Shown here piece after piece: positions 63,620 through 64,000 of a stretch of DNA of 64,000 nucleotides (the stretch's first letter is position 1; each line of letters begins with the position of its first letter). A program made the translations under genes and the position numbers. The notes below the pieces were generated by a model. It saw only the letters and a program-made list of their open reading frames with translations. It was not told the DNA's origin and did no database searches. The stretch comes from Alkalihalobacillus deserti (GTDB taxonomy: Bacteria; Bacillota; Bacilli; Bacillales; Bacillaceae_D), in NCBI RefSeq assembly GCF_020734105.1, contig NZ_JAJAFR010000004.1:62001-126000 (forward strand), written 5' to 3'.

Positions 63620-64000
63620 GTGAAAATTAGCTACCATGGACATTCAGTTGTTTACATTGAAACGCAAGGAACAAAATTAATTATTGACCCATTCTTAACA
63701 GGAAACGGTCTAACGGATTTAGATCCAAGCGAAGTAAAGGTCGACGTTATTCTTTTGACTCACGGACATAATGATCATGTGGGAGATACAGTAGCATTAG
63801 CAAAAAGCAATGACGCATTAGTGATAGCGCCTTTTGAATTATCTACATACTTAAGCTGGCAAGGTGTGCGAACTCATCCGATGCATATTGGTGGCTCTCA
63901 TCAATTTGATTTTGGAACGGTGAAACTTACGCAAGCCTTTCATGGTTCATCTTATACCATTGAGGAAGAACAAAAAATTGTTTATACCGGAATGCCTGCA
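63620..64000 (+). CDS. ytkL: UPF0173 metal-dependent hydrolase YtkL, N-terminal part (cut by window edge)
   Basis: The frame from GTG at 63620 runs open to the right edge and codes for 127 residues of a metallo-beta-lactamase-fold protein. It starts [20 protein letters not shown], has the zinc motif [18 protein letters not shown] and the family stretch [26 protein letters not shown] precedes the GTG. The substrate of YtkL proteins is not known. Its place near argGH and ytkK fits B. subtilis. Confidence 0.93.
   Translation, partial: MKISYHGHSVVYIETQGTKLIIDPFLTGNGLTDLDPSEVKVDVILLTHGHNDHVGDTVALAKSNDALVIAPFELSTYLSWQGVRTHPMHIGGSHQFDFGTVKLTQAFHGSSYTIEEEQKIVYTGMPA

Overview
The window is a low-GC chromosomal segment of a spore-forming Bacillaceae bacterium. 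Its gene order follows the Bacillus subtilis amyX-to-argGH/ytkL neighbourhood almost gene for gene. Spore formation is indicated by an alpha/beta SASP gene with a sigma-G-type promoter and by a GerW-type gene (ytfJ). MotP/MotS sodium stators and an SbtA-like bicarbonate permease would suit an alkaliphilic or salt-adapted species, but the species cannot be read from the sequence. No phage, insertion sequence, CRISPR array, rRNA or tRNA gene was seen.

Layout. 1-13.3 kb: the end of a type I pullulanase, then ytmP, ytzH, trmB, ytnP, ytzB, ytoP, a DUF84 NTPase, ytoQ, a lipoprotein plus PfoR/EIIC-like membrane protein pair, ytpP, ytpQ, a wrecked ytpR and the DNA translocase gene sftA. 13.4-18.5 kb: a nicotinate phosphoribosyltransferase, murC, ampS and the sigma-B-type ytxGH operon. 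18.5-20.6 kb: a decayed FtsA/PilM-like ATPase gene. 20.8-30 kb: aroA (chorismate mutase-DAHP synthase), ccpA, motPS, mtnN, and acuABC divergent from acsA. 30-42.7 kb: a class A penicillin-binding protein with a Pro-Glu-Pro-Lys tail, T-box-controlled tyrS, rpsD, dgcP, ytsP, refZ, hisJ and ezrA. 43-51.3 kb: nifZ-thiI, the SASP gene, ytcJ, a fragment of nadK2, sppA-yteJ, ytfI-ytfJ and tpx. 51.4-64 kb: the SbtA-like permease, ytxK, ackA, a YhaM-like nuclease with an EcsC-like partner, argGH under arginine-box-like sites, ytkK, a secreted protein, an M24 peptidase and the start of ytkL.

Several genes form linked systems. AcuA and AcuC are the acetylase/deacetylase pair for AcsA, and acetate also passes through AckA. 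CcpA is the carbon regulator. NifZ hands sulfur to ThiI. SppA is paired with YteJ. SftA, EzrA, RefZ, MurC and the penicillin-binding protein all act in division and wall growth.

The least expected content lies between genes. A family of structured intergenic repeats occurs at least seven times. Each has a variable hairpin, a conserved 20-base block, a second hairpin whose arms change together between copies, and a closing block. One locus is a 150-bp tandem duplication. Three genes that fit the conserved order (ytpR, nadK2 and the FtsA/PilM-like ATPase) are decayed; two of these remnants touch repeat copies. I regard the repeat family and its link with gene decay as the best candidate for something undescribed.
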